Below are positions 48,816 to 56,511 of a DNA stretch of 64,000 nucleotides, piece after piece. The DNA is from VGRW01 sp031396695. Its GTDB lineage: Bacteria; Myxococcota_A; UBA9160; SZUA-336. The stretch spans positions 3,528 to 67,527 of the forward strand of contig JANNLG010000008.1 of the NCBI GenBank assembly GCA_031396695.1. Reading direction: 5' to 3'. The notes beneath the pieces are model-generated. The model did no database searches. It saw nothing but the letters and a program-made list of their open reading frames with translations, and was not told where the DNA came from. The translations under genes and the position numbers were made by a program. The first letter of the stretch is position 1. Each line of letters begins with the position of its first letter.

Positions 48816-49555
48816 GCCACCGACGCGATCTGCTCTTCGGGACCGGCGTTGCGCAGGAACACGCGCGTCATGTTGCCGTCGATCTCGATCCGGCCGCCCT
48901 GACTCTCGATCAGGTGGCGCGTCACGAGCATCGACAGCGCGTCGAGCTCGGTGCCGCGGCGGCCGATCTCGATCTCGATCTGCACCGGAAAGCCCTGCGT
49001 GTCGCCGCGCAGGATCTTGATGCCGATCCGGCCGCCCTCGCCCGCGAGCTCCGCGCCCGACTCGAGCAAGGCGCGGAACGCCGCGCGCATGCGCTCCGGG
49101 TCGACGTGCACCGGCTGGCGGTTCAAGAGCGACCATGACGCGCCCACCGAACCGTCGCGCAGGAGCGGAATCTGCTCGGCGGCCTCCTGCAAGAGCGCGA
49201 TCGGCGAGGTGGGTGCGGCGCGCATCGGCCGCGGCCGGGCCACCAGCATGCGCATCTGCCAGGCCACGCGCTCGAGCTTGTCGAGCGCGTCGACCGGCAC
49301 GTTTCCCGCGCGGCGCAATTGGCGCAGCGGCTCGCGCATGGCCTCACCGATCAGCGCGATCAGATAGGGCGGCGCCGCGCGTTCGGCGTCGCGCGCGAGC
49401 GCGATCTCGCGCACGGGTGTGAGGGGTTTAAGCTCCGCGATCACCTCCGCATCCACGAGTGGAGCGGCCGGCGCCGGCGGCCGACGCCAGCGCATGACCA
49501 GCCACGTGATGCCGCCACCCGCCACGAATCCGAGAAGCCCTTCGAGAAGACCCAT
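48812..49555 (-). CDS. Membrane-anchored histidine-kinase-like protein lacking the phospho-accepting His
   Basis: 247 residues. One N-terminal membrane helix (LLGFVAGGGITWLVMRW) is followed by a helical segment, IALIGEAMREPLRQLRRA, that lines up with the HisKA box HELRTPL but has Glu where the His should be. The C-terminal part (about 145-240) resembles a reduced HATPase fold: a GG-containing turn, strands IGIKIL and IEIEIG, and the final LIESQGGRIEIDG. No clear N-box asparagine or G1 DxGxG is seen. It may be a pseudokinase or scaffold. It lies 5 nt after a small gene on the same strand. Confidence 0.6.
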   Translation of the reverse strand: MGLLEGLLGFVAGGGITWLVMRWRRPPAPAAPLVDAEVIAELKPLTPVREIALARDAERAAPPYLIALIGEAMREPLRQLRRAGNVPVDALDKLERVAWQMRMLVARPRPMRAAPTSPIALLQEAAEQIPLLRDGSVGASWSLLNRQPVHVDPERMRAAFRALLESGAELAGEGGRIGIKILRGDTQGFPVQIEIEIGRRGTELDALSMLVTRHLIESQGGRIEIDGNMTRVFLRNAGPEEQIASVA

Positions 49556-49560
49556 GTGGA

Positions 49561-49794
49561 CTATGCGGCCTCGATCGTTCCCATGCGCGGGAGGTCCGGC
49601 GGGATCAGGGACATCGCGATCGCGACCGACCACGGCAGATGCCCCTCTGCGTTCGAGCCGTCGGCGTGGCGGAAGTGGATTCCTGCGTCGTCGAGCCAGA
49701 CGCGAATCGTCTCGCGTCCGATCACGAGCTCGAGTGGAACACCGCGCTTGCGCGCGCGTCCGTCGCCGCCCCTGCAGTCTGTGCTGCGGTTCAT
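49561..49794 (-). CDS. Small hypothetical protein
   Basis: 77 residues, not recognised. A basic N-terminus (CRGGDGRARKRG) precedes a compact beta-rich core (VPLELVIGRETIRVWLDDAG, then GHLPWSVAIAMSLIPP). GAGGG 5 nt before the ATG supports the start at 49794. It is the first gene of a two-gene minus-strand unit with the histidine-kinase-like protein. The gene has the same third-position GC bias as its surroundings. Confidence 0.6.
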   Translation of the reverse strand: MNRSTDCRGGDGRARKRGVPLELVIGRETIRVWLDDAGIHFRHADGSNAEGHLPWSVAIAMSLIPPDLPRMGTIEAA

Positions 49795-49927
49795 GCATCC
49801 CTCGAGGGGGGAAGTTGTGAGGCGGGGGGGACGATCAGGGAACGACCGGATCATAGCGCGAGCTATGCTCCGTGCGAGGCTTTTCTCGCCACGGCAAGAT
49901 CTCGGCGCGACCATCGGGGGGATTCCA

Positions 49928-51736
49928 ATGCTTCGAGTACGGATCGTGCGCGCACTCGCGTGCACGCTGGGGTTGCTCGCGTGCGACGGTCCAGGCGAGC
50001 ACAAGGCGCCCGCGCCGGCTGCCGGCGAATCGCCTGCGCCGAGCACGCCCGCGACTTCGCCCGAGAGCCCGGGCACGCCCGTGCGCGGCGACTGGCTGGT
50101 CGTCCACTCACTCGCCGATCCCGAGAATTTGAATCCGTTGACCTCGAACGACGCGGGCGCGAGCCAGGTGCTCGGCTGGATCTTTCCCTCGCTGGTGCGG
50201 ATCGATCAGAACACGCTCGCGCTCGAGCCGCTGATTGCGCGCGAGCTGCCCGAGGTCTCCGCCGACCGGCTCACCTACACCTACCGCCTGCGCGACGACG
50301 TGACCTTCAGCGACGGCAAGCCGCTCACGGCCGAAGACGTGGTGTTCACGCTCAAGGCCATCCGCCACCCGACCGTGAACGCCGCTCCGCAGCGCAACTA
50401 CTACAACTCGGTCGCCAACGCCGAGGTCGTCGATCCGCACACCGTGAAGATCTCGCTCGGCGAGGTGTACTTCCTGAACGACTGGCAGCTCGGCGGCATC
50501 AGCCCGATCCCGCGCCACTACTACGATCCCGAGAACCTGCTCGACGGGATCAGCGTCGCTGGCTTGAACCACTGGGACGAGCTCGAGCCCGCCAAGAAGG
50601 CTCGAGCCGAGCGCTTCGCGAAAGCGTTCAACGAGAGCTTCAACCGCAGTCCGATGGGCCCGGGCGCGCTCGTGCTCGAGGATCCCGCGCGCGACTACGT
50701 GACCGGCGAGAAGATCGAGCTGCGCCATCGCGACGGCTACTTCGCCGCCGGCGAGCCGTTGCTCGGGGATCCGTGGGTCGACCGCGTGGTGTACCGCGTG
50801 ATCAACGACTTCGATGCGGCGCTCGCCGCGCGCAAGGCGGGCGCGGTCGACTTCATGGGCCTGCGGCCGGTGCAGTACCTGAAGCAGACCAACGACCCGC
50901 GTTTCGGCGAGCAGTCGGTGAAGCACGTCGACCGCGCGGGCAGCTACACGTATCTGGGTTGGAACCAGAAGCGCGCGATCTTTTCGGACAAGCGCGTGCG
51001 CCAGGCGCTCTCGCACCTGGTCGACAAGCGCAACGTCTGCGACAAGCTGCTGCTGGGGCTGGCCGACCCGGTCGAGTCGCCGATCTATCCCGGCCGGCCG
51101 GAGTTCAACTCCGCGCTGCCGCCGTGGTCGTTCGATCCAGCGAAAGCCAAGGCGCTGCTCGCCGAGGCCGGCTGGACTGACAGCGACGGCGACGGAATTC
51201 TCGACAAGGAGGTCGACGGCGCGCGCGTGCGCTTGAGCTTCGAGATCGTCTCGAACTCCGGCAACGACGATCGCCGCAATCTCGGACTGGTAGTGGTCGA
51301 CGAGTTCAAGCGCGCCGGCATCGACGCGAGTTTCCGCTCGATCGACTGGTCGATCCTGCTCGAGAAGGTGAAGAGCTTCGACTACGACGCGGTGATCCTG
51401 GGCTGGACGAACAGCGGCACCGTGCCACCGGATCTGTTCCAGATCTGGCACTCGTCACAGGCCGTGCCCGGCGGCTCGAACCACATCTCGTTCGCGAACG
51501 CGGAGGTCGACGGCCTGCTCGAGGCGTATCGCGTCGAGTTCGACGCGGCCAAGCGCAAGCAGATGTACGACCGCGTGCAGGAGATCCTCTACGACGAGCA
51601 GCCCTACACCTGGGTGTACGCGCCGAAGTCGCTGTCGGCCTACGACCGGCGCTTTCAAGGCGTGACCTGGTACCCGACCGGCTCGACGCAGGAGACCGAG
51701 TGGTGGGTGCCGGTCGCGAGTCAGAAGTACCGGTGA
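49928..51736 (+). CDS. Oligopeptide-type ABC transporter substrate-binding lipoprotein
   Basis: 602 residues of the SBP family 5 (DppA/OppA/YejA). Lipoprotein signal with LLAC, a Pro/Ala-rich spacer, then the family body: PENLNPLTSNDAGASQVLGW, LTYTYRLRDDVTFSDGKPLT, the long second lobe with SYTYLGWNQKRAIFSDKRVR, and LLAEAGWTDSDGDGILDKEV. The ATG has GGGGGG 6 nt upstream. Two permease genes follow; no ATPase genes are linked in the window. Family 5 proteins also bind sugars and opines, so the peptide label is not certain. Confidence 0.93.
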   Translation: MLRVRIVRALACTLGLLACDGPGEHKAPAPAAGESPAPSTPATSPESPGTPVRGDWLVVHSLADPENLNPLTSNDAGASQVLGWIFPSLVRIDQNTLALEPLIARELPEVSADRLTYTYRLRDDVTFSDGKPLTAEDVVFTLKAIRHPTVNAAPQRNYYNSVANAEVVDPHTVKISLGEVYFLNDWQLGGISPIPRHYYDPENLLDGISVAGLNHWDELEPAKKARAERFAKAFNESFNRSPMGPGALVLEDPARDYVTGEKIELRHRDGYFAAGEPLLGDPWVDRVVYRVINDFDAALAARKAGAVDFMGLRPVQYLKQTNDPRFGEQSVKHVDRAGSYTYLGWNQKRAIFSDKRVRQALSHLVDKRNVCDKLLLGLADPVESPIYPGRPEFNSALPPWSFDPAKAKALLAEAGWTDSDGDGILDKEVDGARVRLSFEIVSNSGNDDRRNLGLVVVDEFKRAGIDASFRSIDWSILLEKVKSFDYDAVILGWTNSGTVPPDLFQIWHSSQAVPGGSNHISFANAEVDGLLEAYRVEFDAAKRKQMYDRVQEILYDEQPYTWVYAPKSLSAYDRRFQGVTWYPTGSTQETEWWVPVASQKYR

Positions 51737-51747
51737 GCTGAGCGTCG

Positions 51748-52776
51748 ATGCTGGCCTACGTCCTGCGCCGCCTGCTGCTGCTCGTGCCCACGTTCTTCGC
51801 GATCACGTTCATCGGCTTCGCGATCATCCACCTCGCGCCCGGCGATCCGGTCGAGCTGTACCTGTCGGGCGGGCTCGCCGCGGGGCAATCGGGCATCAGC
51901 ACGCAGCGGCTCGCCGACATCGAGAAGGCGAAGGTGCAGCTGCGCCACGAGCTCGGGCTCGATCGCTCGATTCCGGTGCAGTACGCGCACTGGGTCGGGC
52001 GGCTCGCGCGGGCGGACTTCGGCATCAGCCTGAAGGACCGTCAGCCGGTCTGGGACAAGATCCGCCCGCGGCTGCCGGTCACGATCGCGATCTCGCTGAT
52101 CTCGCTCGTGATCATGTACGTGATCGCGATCCCGCTCGGCATCTACTCGGCGGTGCGGCCAGGCAGCGGTTTCGATCAGCTCTCGACGGCGCTGATCTTC
52201 ATGCTCTATTCGCTGCCGAGCTTCTGGGTCGGCGTGCTCCTGATCGTGTACTTCTGCGGCGGCGACTACTTCGCCTGGTTCCCGCCCGGCGGACTGCGGT
52301 CGCTCGAGTACAGCGCGGATTGGCCGCTCGCGCGGCGGCTCGCGGACCTCGCCATCCATCTCGCGCTCCCGATCTTCGTCACCACGCTCGGCAGCTACAC
52401 GGAGCTCTCGCGCTACATGCGCTCGGCGATGCTCGAGAACGCGAGGCAGGATTTCATCCGCACCGCGCGCGCCAAGGGCGTTCCCGAGCGGACCGTGGTG
52501 CTCAAGCACATGCTGCGCAATTCGCTGATCGCGATGGTGACGATCGTCGCCGGCGTGCTGCCGGGGCTGATCGGCGGCTCGGTGATCATCGAGAAGATGT
52601 TCTCGATTCCCGGCATCGGCCAGCTCGGCTACCAGGCGGTGCTGGCGCGCGACTATCCGGTCGTGCTCGCGCTGTTCGCGACCAGCTCCTTTCTGACGTT
52701 GCTCGGAATCCTGCTCGCGGATCTCGCGCTGGCGCTCGTCGATCCGCGCATCAGCTTCGGGAAGGCCAAGGCGTGA
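51748..52776 (+). CDS. Oligopeptide-type ABC transporter permease (DppB/YejB-like)
   Basis: 342 residues, six membrane helices. The N-terminal helix YVLRRLLLLVPTFFAITFIG and the phrase LAPGDPVE are family standard; the ATPase-coupling EAA loop is ENARQDFIRTARAKGVPE and the last part has GGSVIIEKMFSIPGIGQL. It starts 11 nt after the binding-protein stop and its stop overlaps the second permease (GTGA). Confidence 0.93.
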   Translation: MLAYVLRRLLLLVPTFFAITFIGFAIIHLAPGDPVELYLSGGLAAGQSGISTQRLADIEKAKVQLRHELGLDRSIPVQYAHWVGRLARADFGISLKDRQPVWDKIRPRLPVTIAISLISLVIMYVIAIPLGIYSAVRPGSGFDQLSTALIFMLYSLPSFWVGVLLIVYFCGGDYFAWFPPGGLRSLEYSADWPLARRLADLAIHLALPIFVTTLGSYTELSRYMRSAMLENARQDFIRTARAKGVPERTVVLKHMLRNSLIAMVTIVAGVLPGLIGGSVIIEKMFSIPGIGQLGYQAVLARDYPVVLALFATSSFLTLLGILLADLALALVDPRISFGKAKA

Positions 52777-53777
52777 ACGCGGGCGAGCGCGTGTGGCAGG
52801 GCATCCGCCGCCAGTGGCGCGCCGTGTTCGGCATGGTCGTGATCGGCGTGCTGGCGCTGCTCGCGGTGTTCGCGGACTTCGTGGCGAACGACAAGCCGTA
52901 CTACATCGAGCTCGAGGGCGAGAGCTACTACCCGGTGCTGATCGATTACCAGGTCTGGCTCGGCGCGCGGCAGTGGCCGGAGAGGCTCTCGAATCAGCGC
53001 TTCTCGCAGCTCGCGGAATCGGCCGAGCGCGTGCTCTGGCCGCCGATCCCGTACAGCGCGACGGTTCCCGACATCAGCGGCGACGTGTTCGAGCCGCCGT
53101 CGCGCCAGCACTGGCTCGGCACCGACGGTCTCGGGCGCGACGTGGCGGCCGGACTCGTGCACGGCATTCGCGTGTCGCTCACGATCGGTCTGGTGGTCGT
53201 CGCGATCCAGGCGTTGATCGGCGTCGTGCTCGGTGGCCTGGCGGGCTACTACGGCGGGCCCGCGGATCTGGCGCTCTCGCGTCTGTTCGAGCTGATGCTC
53301 GCCATCCCGACCTTTTTCCTGATCATCACCGTGGCCGCGGTGTTCAAGCCGTCGATCTATCTGATCATGGTGATCCTCGGACTCACCGGCTGGGTGGGCA
53401 TCGCTCGGCTGATCCGCAGCGAATTCCTGCGCGTGCGCGCGATGGACTACGTGGCGGCAGCGCAGGTGCTCGGCGCGAGCGACGCGCGCATCATGGCGCG
53501 CCACATTCTTCCCAACGCGATCGCGCCGGTGCTGGTCTCGATGTCGTTCGGCGTCGCGAGCGCGATCCTGACCGAGTCGGGCCTGTCGTTCCTGGGCATC
53601 GGCGTGCCCGCGCATCTGGTCACCTGGGGCTCGATCCTGTCGGTCGCGCAGTCCAACACCACCGCGTGGTGGCTCGCCGTGTTCCCCGGCGCCGCGATCT
53701 TCGTGACGGTGACCGCGTACAACCTGCTCGGCGACGGGCTGCGCGACGCCCTCGACCCGCGCCAGCAGGGAACGTAA
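52773..53777 (+). CDS. Oligopeptide-type ABC transporter permease (DppC/YejE-like)
   Basis: 334 residues. After the first helix there is an extended periplasmic insert of about 75 residues (DKPYYIELEGESYYPVLIDY onward) typical of YejE-like rather than DppC permeases, then HWLGTDGLGRDVAAGL and the membrane core. The coupling loop is VAAAQVLGASDARIMARHIL. The GTG start overlaps the DppB-like stop. The insert suggests the importer is of the YejABEF type, whose single ATPase gene is absent here and must be elsewhere. Confidence 0.92.
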   Translation: MNAGERVWQGIRRQWRAVFGMVVIGVLALLAVFADFVANDKPYYIELEGESYYPVLIDYQVWLGARQWPERLSNQRFSQLAESAERVLWPPIPYSATVPDISGDVFEPPSRQHWLGTDGLGRDVAAGLVHGIRVSLTIGLVVVAIQALIGVVLGGLAGYYGGPADLALSRLFELMLAIPTFFLIITVAAVFKPSIYLIMVILGLTGWVGIARLIRSEFLRVRAMDYVAAAQVLGASDARIMARHILPNAIAPVLVSMSFGVASAILTESGLSFLGIGVPAHLVTWGSILSVAQSNTTAWWLAVFPGAAIFVTVTAYNLLGDGLRDALDPRQQGT

Positions 53778-53786
53778 GTTCGGGGC

Positions 53787-54887
53787 GTGCACACACTCGA
53801 GCACTACGCGCCGCGCGGCGGCCTCTCGATTCCCTGCATCACGTGTCTGGACGCGGGCGGCGAGCCACTCGACTCCGATCAGCGCCGGCTCGTGCGCTTC
53901 CTGATCCAAGGCGGGCGCGGCGCCGACGTGATCTTCGTGATGGGCACGACCGGCGAGTGGAACCGGCTCGACCAGCTGCGACGTCACCGCGTGATCCGCG
54001 TGGTGGTGGAAGAGACGCGCAAGCACGAGTCGCGGCTCGCGCAGGCGGGACACAATTCGGTGGAGGCCTGGGTGGGGCTCACCGCCCCGACTCGCGCGGA
54101 AACGCTCGAGACTCTGGAGCTCGCGCTCGAGATCGGCGCGCACGCGGGCGTGATCGCGCCGCTCGCGATTCGCGATGTCGACGACCCGGTGCGCTTCGTC
54201 GCGCGCGATGTCGCAGACCTGCTCGACGCGCGCGATCGCAGGCTGCCGATCTTCCTGTACGACAACGCGGACATCTCGGCGGGCAGCGTGCCGCACCTGC
54301 GCACGAAGTGGGTGAAGCAGCTCTCGCGTCTGGATTTCGTGCGCGGCATCAAGGTCTCGGCGCCGCCGCGAAGGCTCGGGCACTACACCAAGGCGGCTCG
54401 GCAGTTCCGCGACCGCGGCGCGTTCGGCATCTACGTCGGCGAGGCCATGCACATCCTCGAGATGATGCGGCCGCACACCGGCTTCTGGGGCGCGCTGCGC
54501 GAGCACTGGAACCGCTTCCTGCTGCACGACCTGCTGCCGGCTGGCGTCGTCTCGGGCCCCGCGAACCTGATGCCGCGCGAGTGGCAGCGCGCCTGGCAGG
54601 TCGCGGGTGCGGGCGACGTCGAGCGCATGGACGAGCTGGCTCGACTCTTCCGCGCCTTCTCCGCGAGCTACCGCTTCGCGTCGGGCAAGCGCAGCCTGGC
54701 CGCGCTGAAGCGCGGACTGCGGCTGCGCGGCGTGTTGTCGAGCGACGCCGTCGCGCGCGGCACCGCGGCGTTCACGGGTGATGAGGGCGTGCGCTTCGAC
54801 GAGTCGATGGCGAAGCTGCTGGCCGACGTCGATGCGGTGCTGCCCGCGCGCTGGCGTTCGGATCCCACCTGCGCGGAGGAGCCGTGA
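53787..54887 (+). CDS. Dihydrodipicolinate synthase-family lyase
   Basis: 366 residues, a TIM-barrel class I aldolase of the DHDPS/N-acetylneuraminate lyase family. The entry motif VMGTTGEWNRL corresponds to GTTGE, the catalytic tyrosine is in IFLYDNADI and the Schiff-base lysine is in GIKVSAPPRRL. It is longer than DHDPS (about 290) by a charged C-terminal extension. The pairing with a sugar kinase-isomerase and an importer speaks for sugar-acid or deoxy-sugar cleavage rather than lysine synthesis. The start is a GTG with CGGGG just upstream; the stop overlaps the next gene (GTGA). Confidence 0.82.
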   Translation: MHTLEHYAPRGGLSIPCITCLDAGGEPLDSDQRRLVRFLIQGGRGADVIFVMGTTGEWNRLDQLRRHRVIRVVVEETRKHESRLAQAGHNSVEAWVGLTAPTRAETLETLELALEIGAHAGVIAPLAIRDVDDPVRFVARDVADLLDARDRRLPIFLYDNADISAGSVPHLRTKWVKQLSRLDFVRGIKVSAPPRRLGHYTKAARQFRDRGAFGIYVGEAMHILEMMRPHTGFWGALREHWNRFLLHDLLPAGVVSGPANLMPREWQRAWQVAGAGDVERMDELARLFRAFSASYRFASGKRSLAALKRGLRLRGVLSSDAVARGTAAFTGDEGVRFDESMAKLLADVDAVLPARWRSDPTCAEEP

Positions 54888-56500
54888 GCGCGAAGTCAAA
54901 GTCGTGGGACGTCGCCGGAACCGGTAGCATGGTGGTCGACGAGATCCACCTCGTGAAGCGGATCCTGGGCGCCGACGAGAAGAGCCTGTTGCGCGCCGAC
55001 GAGAGCGGCAGCTCCGTGCGCCGACTCGTCGGCGGCGTGGTGCTGAATCACCTGGGCTGGGCGCGCGCGTTGGGCTTGCGCACCGCGATCTTCGGCAAGC
55101 AGGGCGACGACCCGAACGGTCGCTACCTGCGCGCGGGCATGGAACGGCTCGGCATCGTGCACCACATCGAGCTCGGCGGCAGCGCGTCCTCGTTCGCTCA
55201 GGTCTACGTCGATCCGAGCGGCGCGCGCGCGATCTACATGGCGCGCGGCGCCACCGGCGAGTACACGCCCGACGAGGTCGAGTCTCTACACCGTTCGGTG
55301 ATCGGCGACTCCGCCGTGGTCACGAGCGAGGTCTCACAGCTTCCGCTCGCGACCGTGATTCGCGTGCTCGAGCTGGCGCGCGCGGCGGGCGCGCGCACCG
55401 TGGTCGACCTCGACGTCGGGCTGGCCGACTCGGTGCCCGTGCTCGGCAGCCGCGAAGAGCTGCTCGCGCTGCTGAAGCTCGCCGACGTGATCAAGCCGTC
55501 GCTCTCCGCGCTCGACGGCATCGTCGCGCCCGGCACCGCTCGCGCGCGCGCTCGCGAGCTCGCCGAGCTCACGGGTGCGAAGCTGATCGCGCTCACGCTC
55601 GGGCCGGCCGGGTCGCTCCTGCTCTCGGAAGGCGAGGCGATCGCGGTACCCGCCGCTCAAGTCGGCGTTGTCGACACGACCGGCGCGGGCGACGCGTTCC
55701 TCGGCGGGCTGCTCGCGGGCCTGCACGCAGGGCTCGATCTCGAGTCCGCGGCGAAGCTCGGCAACGCCTGCGGCGGCGCATGCTGCGAGCAGATCGGCGC
55801 CTTCCCCGACCACGCCGAGCGCGCGCGCACGCGCGTGCTCGAGCTGTACGCGGCGCTCGGCGGCGGACCGCTGATGCTGCGTCCGCCCAGTCGTGACCCG
55901 AGCGGCGCGCAGCGCGCGGTCGCCGAGTTTCTCGAGATCGTGCCCGCCGAGCTCGCGCAGGTGGCCGCGCGCACCGACCCGCAGGCGCTCAACGCTGCGG
56001 CCGAGCTGATCCTCGAGGCCGAGAGCGCGGGCGGCCGTGTGCACGTGACCGGCGTCGGCAAGCCCGAGCACGTCGCGCGCTACGCGGCGTCGCTGCTCTC
56101 GAGCACCGGCACGCCGGCGTCGTTCCTGCACGGCACCGAGGTGACACACGGAAGCGTCGGACAGATCCGGCCCGGCGACGTCGTGATCGCGATCTCGAAC
56201 AGCGGCGCGACGGAAGAGCTCGTGCGCGCGGTCGACGCGCTGCGCCAGTTCGGCGGCCGCGTGATCGCCGTGACCGGCGACCCCGACTCCAAGCTCGCGC
56301 GCTGCGCCGAGGTCGTTCTCGCCGCCCGCGTCACCCGCGAAGGCGACGCACTCGGCTTCGCTCCCCGCGCCAGCATCCTCGCCGAAACCCTCGTCCTCGC
56401 CGCCCTCTCGGTGCAGCTCCAGGAATCCAAAGGCCTCACCCGCGAAGACTACGCCCGCCGCCACCCCGCCGGCGAGCTAGGCAAGCGCAGCAAGACCTAG
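54884..56500 (+). CDS. PfkB-family sugar kinase fused to a KdsD/GutQ-type SIS isomerase
   Basis: 538 residues with two catalytic modules. Residues about 8-315 form a ribokinase-fold kinase: GGVVLNHLGWARALGLRTAI near the substrate site and the catalytic DTTGAGDAFLGGLLAG. Residues about 345-535 form a SIS domain close to arabinose-5-phosphate isomerases: VTGVGKPEHVARYAASLL, VVIAISNSGATEELV and the closing RRHPAGELGK with the catalytic-type His. The CBS pair that normally follows in KdsD/GutQ is absent; the protein ends at the motif. The fusion implies that the kinase product is channelled to an aldose-ketose isomerisation. The GTG start overlaps the lyase gene. Confidence 0.88.
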   Translation: MSAKSKSWDVAGTGSMVVDEIHLVKRILGADEKSLLRADESGSSVRRLVGGVVLNHLGWARALGLRTAIFGKQGDDPNGRYLRAGMERLGIVHHIELGGSASSFAQVYVDPSGARAIYMARGATGEYTPDEVESLHRSVIGDSAVVTSEVSQLPLATVIRVLELARAAGARTVVDLDVGLADSVPVLGSREELLALLKLADVIKPSLSALDGIVAPGTARARARELAELTGAKLIALTLGPAGSLLLSEGEAIAVPAAQVGVVDTTGAGDAFLGGLLAGLHAGLDLESAAKLGNACGGACCEQIGAFPDHAERARTRVLELYAALGGGPLMLRPPSRDPSGAQRAVAEFLEIVPAELAQVAARTDPQALNAAAELILEAESAGGRVHVTGVGKPEHVARYAASLLSSTGTPASFLHGTEVTHGSVGQIRPGDVVIAISNSGATEELVRAVDALRQFGGRVIAVTGDPDSKLARCAEVVLAARVTREGDALGFAPRASILAETLVLAALSVQLQESKGLTREDYARRHPAGELGKRSKT

Positions 56501-56511
56501 CGCGGTCCGGG

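Noticed and set aside
49928..53777. A complete peptide importer
   Set aside because: No ATP-binding subunit gene lies next to the two permeases or elsewhere in the window except the unrelated FecE-type one, so the importer is incomplete here.
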